From the NCBI GenBank assembly GCA_000697335.1, contig JNEM01009896.1:1-12883 (forward strand): 12,883 nt of DNA, written 5' to 3'. The notes under the pieces were generated by a model, which was not told where the DNA came from, made no database searches, and saw only the letters and a list, made by a program, of their open reading frames with translations. This stretch comes from Conidiobolus incongruus B7586 (lineage: Eukaryota > Entomophthoromycota > Entomophthoromycetes > Entomophthorales > Conidiobolaceae). Below, piece after piece: positions 8,333 through 12,883 of this stretch; the stretch's first letter is position 1, and each line of letters begins with the position of its first letter. Position numbers and translations under genes: made by a program.

Positions 8333-10936
8333 GATTAAATAATATTTAAAAGTGAGAAACAGTAATATCCTAATATTCTATCCTTCTTATATATGAATTG
8401 GAAACTCCATTTAATTCATCAATTTGGATAGTTTAACTTAATTAATTTATTAGTAGTGAAAATTATTCTCTTGAAGTCCTATGATTGAATAAATTGATGG
8501 TCCTAAAAAAGGTACAATCTAACGAATTAGTGGATTCAAATGTGTAATTTAGCGTTTAATTGTATAAAATAGAATTTACCTACCATTCAATTTGATGTGC
8601 GCAAGATAAATGATTTCATCTATTAAATTTATATTCATCAACAAATTTGAACCTAAAATTGTTAAAATTTGTTTTTAATCACTTGGTATACCCTATATCT
8701 TATTCTAATATTAATCCCAAATTATATATCAATTTAATTACTTAATTTGATTTAATATCATTTCCATATATAGTTATTTGAGGCTTTAATATGATAGAAA
8801 TTTATTGGTTATTTACTTGGTAATAAATTGGGGAATAAGAAAAATTTAATACAATATTTCTAATTTTGTACTTTAAAAAAATAGAATTATGAAAACTATA
8901 TAAATACCAGGATTTTTATGTATAATTAATTTTAATTGAGATATAATATTCAAAATTTTTAACCTATCCATGTTTCGGATTTTTCCACTTAGATATTATT
9001 TTCAAATTACTAATTCTTTTATATATTAAAGACTATATTATTGTAGTATATAGTATATAGTATAATAATTTAAAATTATACTGGTGATATTAGCTGTTGT
9101 CTAAATTTCTGTTATATTTATTATATTTAAAATCATTAATTCCCATACAAGTGACCATATTTTGATATTTGATTAAATATTTGAATATAATTTCATTTCG
9201 ATGCAAGTCCTCGTGTTTAAGAATTGATTAATATGATTTTTTTTCTATATAAAATATTCTAATAATCCGGTCGAAAATAATGTTGGGTTTGATTGAGAAG
9301 TATGAAAATTTGACATATTATTTCTTCTCTGAGAAAACAGTATTATAACCAATCAGATTATTAGTAATCATAACTTAATGAACGCTGAATTACAAGTATA
9401 GTTCAATGAATTAATTACTATATAAGTTCTAAGTAAAATCCTTTTAATTATTATTGGAACAATCAATATATTAGGAAATCAAGTTATAAAATATTGATTA
9501 GCTTGGAAAAATTTTTAATCATAATAATTACTGAATAATCTATTTTTATAATAATTAAAATTTAATTTTATTCTCAATCATATCAGAATATTAGATCAAG
9601 TTATGAAAGACTATTTGATAAATTAATGTTAAATGATATCCAATAAATGTGATAATGAATATAACTTTGATTTCGCAGACATTTCACCTTGATGTTAAGC
9701 TAGAAATAATAGCTATATTTAACTATATTCAAAAGTTTATTATTTCATCATCTGAAGCTTTTTATAATTCGACCAATATATAGATTATTCTCAACTTAAA
9801 ACTAAAATAAAGATAATATCAACCTTCATAGATGCTTAGTATTGATATAATGGTGAATTTAAATCGAATTTGTCTTGTTGATGTCAATCTACTACCATTT
9901 ACAAAAAATGCTAATTGTCAATGAAATTTAAATATAGTAATATTTGATAATTATTTTATAATCAATATATATAAATCTTCAATTAAAATTAAAGCAGTAT
10001 ACTAATTTTATAGATACAAAGTTATTAATTGGTGTATCTTTCAATCTAGTTTTTATTAAGACAGATAAAAAACAATATTATTAAATTTTTTATTGGAATT
10101 TACGAAGTATGAATTGATAATTAAGCGTGTTTAATATTATTTATACTCATTAAACTTAAATATTCTAAAACAAAATGTGAATAAATTAATTACTATTTTA
10201 TTAATATAAATTTAAAAATATTTGTTTTTTAACATTTAATATTTAATATTACGTAAATTGATATGTATATATTATTAATTAGAATAATTCTTTATAGCGT
10301 TTTAAATTAATTAAGTGTTTTATCATATCAAAATGGAAGTAAAATTTTTTCCATATTAATAGCTTGCATAGTTAATAAAGAATGAATTCTAGTTGAATTT
10401 ATATTAAACCATATATAAAGTTTATATTTTAACTAAGCTATAATTAATAAAATAATAAAAATATTGTCTAATATATGGTTTAATCAACGTTTTGAAATTA
10501 TTTTTTATATTTTACCTACTATTAAATAGTTGCCTTATATAAATATTTCAAAAATACTGAAAAAATATTAAATCAGAGTGATTTAATATTGAATTTTTAA
10601 ATAAGCTTAAGCTCACCTAAATAAATTAAATTTTAATCAAATAAGGTAATTGTAAAAAATGTAAATAGATAAACATTCAGGATCCTTTCAAACATTTCAA
10701 ATTATCATTTGGTTAATTGCTAATATGATACTATCCTGAGTGAGTTTAAATTTTTTAACCACCTAAAATCCGATTTATAAATGTTATTGATTTTAATTGA
10801 AAATACCATTATTTTAATTTTGAATTCAATAAATTATATCTGTCCCATAATTTGATATCCATTTATACACGCATTAATCAATTGATTGGTTAGTCTTATT
10901 GAAGAAAATTAAATTTAATAAAATCAATTAATAACA
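8333..10936. other. Divergent intergenic region between the proton-channel and Nse1 genes
   Basis: This is the upstream DNA of both genes, about 2.6 kb, with no supported gene. Two weak candidates were seen: a spliced 35-codon reading on the minus strand (8638-8584 joined to 8502-8450), directly upstream of the channel start codon, and a 42-codon ATG-initiated frame on the plus strand (9655-9783). Both are short enough to be chance. No tRNA, microsatellite of note or transposon remnant is visible. The sequence before the Nse1 start (AACAATGG) is a favourable translation context. Confidence 0.6.
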
Positions 10937-11975
10937 ATGGATTTAACTCAAGCACATCATCTATTCTTTCAAAAATTATTAAATGGAAAGATTTATTCAA
11001 TGCTCGATATTTATCAATTGATGCAGGCTATTATTGAAATTTATCCAGATCAATTCAATATAGATAATGAAGGTATATACTGTATTTAGACTTTTTATCA
11101 AATTTATATTAATCAAATATAGAAACTCAAGATTCTATGATAGAAAGAATATTTCCCAACTTTTTAAGTCAAATTAACTCTCATTTATTTTCACTAGACA
11201 TGGAAATTAGAAAAGGAATCAATCAAACTAACGGTGATATATTTTATCATTTAGTAAATCATATAATATATAACATAATTAATTTGCTTAATAATTATAT
11301 AATATCATAGGTTAATTTAAATTCTGATGAATTTTCAGTTAATGCTACACAGTATACTTCTTTAGAACTGAGCTATTTGAAAAATTTAATTGAATCTATA
11401 ATTATAATTGGTAACAGTGAGTATTGTATCAAAATGAGCATTGCTTTAAGAGATATCCCCACTCATCCACAATCTCTTATTCAAGACCCTTTGATTCAAA
11501 CACAGTCAACTAGTAGTGGATCCTCTATGACTAAATTAGAGAAAGAGCAATTAATTGATCGATTTATTCAGGATGGATGGTTATGGAGCTTAGAAGGAAC
11601 TGGTCTACTTACAATTAGTGATCAATGCTTGAATGAGTTGAGAGACAAGCTACTTAATGAATTTCAATCTGATATCTTCCAATGTAAACTATGTATGAAT
11701 TTAGTTACTCAGGTACATATCCATAATATATTATCATATCTTATTATTAATATATATCTTAGGGATATTGCTGTAAAAATGAAACATGCAATACATATTA
11801 CCATCATCCATGTTTGGATAAGTTTTTAAACGATATCAACAGTACCAATAGTTTAAGTCAACATTATCAGTTAAAGTGTTTAAATTGTCAATCTGAATGG
11901 AACTGTAAATTAATTGGAAGTGAAAAATTAATTCAATATAAACCAATTTATTTTAATTTTAATTTATCTCAATAA
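10937..11975 (+). CDS. nse1: Nse1, RING-like (C4HC3) subunit of the SMC5/6 complex
   Basis: Four exons: 10937-11072, 11123-11253, 11311-11712 and 11763-11975. Introns are 50, 57 and 50 nt, all GTA...TAG. The product is 293 aa. Residues about 5-130 match the first winged-helix part of Nse1/NSMCE1, including MEIRKGI followed by GDIFYHLVNL, which aligns with human EIKRGV...RPIYALVNL across the second intron. A Ser/Gln-rich linker (about 135-161) precedes the second winged helix (about 162-208, LIDRFIQDGWLW). The C-terminal zinc module uses C214 and C217, then C227 (or C226) and C232, H237 and C240, and C262 and C265: the variant RING of this family. The third intron separates the first cysteine pair from the rest. 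Nse1 binds the Nse3 MAGE protein and Nse4, and supports ubiquitin ligation in DNA repair. AATAAA at 11971-11976 overlaps the stop codon and may be fortuitous. ATG chosen because it starts the frame in good context. Confidence 0.93.
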
Positions 11976-12883
11976 ATTATATCAATATTTAGTGTAATTT
12001 TATACTCTAACAATCTTATTAAAATAATGTGTTTAACTTTAATATATAAAATATTTTAAATTATTTTAATAATTATTTTAATCTGAGTGTAATTGCTTTT
12101 ATATTATATATTATATTAATTTTATTTTATAATTATTAATTTAATATTAAATAGACAATAAATATCCTTAATGACAAATATTATATTATAAACTTTTAGG
12201 ATTAAGTTTGAAATAAATATCATATAACATTATATTATTAAGTATTATATTAATTTTTTAGTATATTACCATTTTTATCATTTTAAAAATTTTGAAATTA
12301 TATTTATGTTTTTAAAATACTGAGTTGAAAAAATAAGTATCAATGAAAACAAAATTATCAGTGTTTCTAGATTATATTTTGATATAATAGTGTACTTTTT
12401 ATCATAACATTATATAATTTCATAATCCGATTTTAATTATATTAATTTAATTATGAAATATTAAACCAAAACTTTATAAATTGTTTTGCTATTATAGTTT
12501 TATAATATATAAAATAATTAACTTATATGCAATTAAATTAAATATATATTTCATTTAAAACTGTTAGGAGCTATTGTCCAAAAATAAAATTCAATTGGTG
12601 TGTTTATTAATAAAAACGAATTTAAATCAAGGTAATTTTTAAATTATTTTTGAATCTTATAAATTCCATATATTATCCTTAAAATTAATTTTAACAAAAG
12701 CTTAAGTAATTTAATATTTTTAATATATTAACCAAATGTTTCATATATATTTTTAATTATTAAGTTATTTTTTATAATATTATATATTAAATCAAACTCA
12801 AAATTTCTTTAAAATTTAATATTTTTAATTATATATATTGGTTATTTTTATAATAATGTAATTTATTATTTATAATAAATTTA
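11976..12883. other. Very AT-rich intergenic DNA right of nse1
   Basis: The 3' flank of nse1 followed by DNA made almost wholly of A/T runs, similar to the left end of the window. No coding exon, RNA gene, terminal repeat or microsatellite of note is visible on either strand. Confidence 0.7.

Noticed and set aside
9700-9770. Box C-like motif (GATGATGA on the minus strand) as a C/D snoRNA candidate
   Set aside because: No box D (CTGA) at suitable distance and no terminal stem; the motif alone is common in this composition.
1-12883. Transposons, LTR elements, CRISPR arrays or a multi-gene novel system
   Set aside because: No transposase, reverse transcriptase or integrase reading frame, no long terminal direct or inverted repeats, and no regularly spaced repeats were seen. 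The three protein genes are functionally unrelated and widely spaced.

Overview
This window looks like nuclear DNA from a very AT-rich eukaryote, most likely a fungus. The evidence is the short spliceosomal introns, a Pol III-type tRNA gene, and three conserved proteins. One of these, an Rvs167/Hob1-type BAR-SH3 protein, opens with the residues typical of its fungal relatives. The presence of a voltage-gated proton channel argues against Saccharomyces-like yeasts. Low G+C and tiny introns would fit an early-diverging fungal lineage, but I cannot place it further from sequence alone.

Layout: (1) 1-2503 is AT-rich intergenic DNA, extremely poor in G+C up to about 1650, with one compact, more G+C-rich and potentially structured island at about 1735-1837. 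(2) 2504-3861 (+) is a three-exon BAR-SH3 gene (409 aa) whose first coding exon is only 8 nt. (3) 5146-5218 (+) is an intact tRNA-Lys(UUU) gene. (4) 7453-8332 (-) is a three-exon gene for a voltage-gated proton channel (Hv1 family, 259 aa) with a C-terminal coiled coil. (5) 10937-11975 (+) is a four-exon gene for Nse1, the RING-like subunit of the SMC5/6 complex (293 aa). (6) 11976-12883 is again very AT-rich intergenic DNA.

All three protein genes had to be assembled across introns. All seven introns are 49-68 nt, begin with GTA, end with TAG, and give continuous family-consistent proteins when removed. The genes are far apart (1.3-2.6 kb), alternate in strand and belong to unrelated processes: endocytosis and actin, proton conductance, genome maintenance. 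I see no operon-like or cluster logic, no mobile element and no CRISPR array. I found no convincing new multi-gene system. The most interesting points are the unusual proton channel (altered S4, histidine-rich long S3-S4 loop, tidy coiled-coil exon), the 8-nt start exon, the structured island near 1.8 kb, and several small coding-like stretches in the intergenic DNA.
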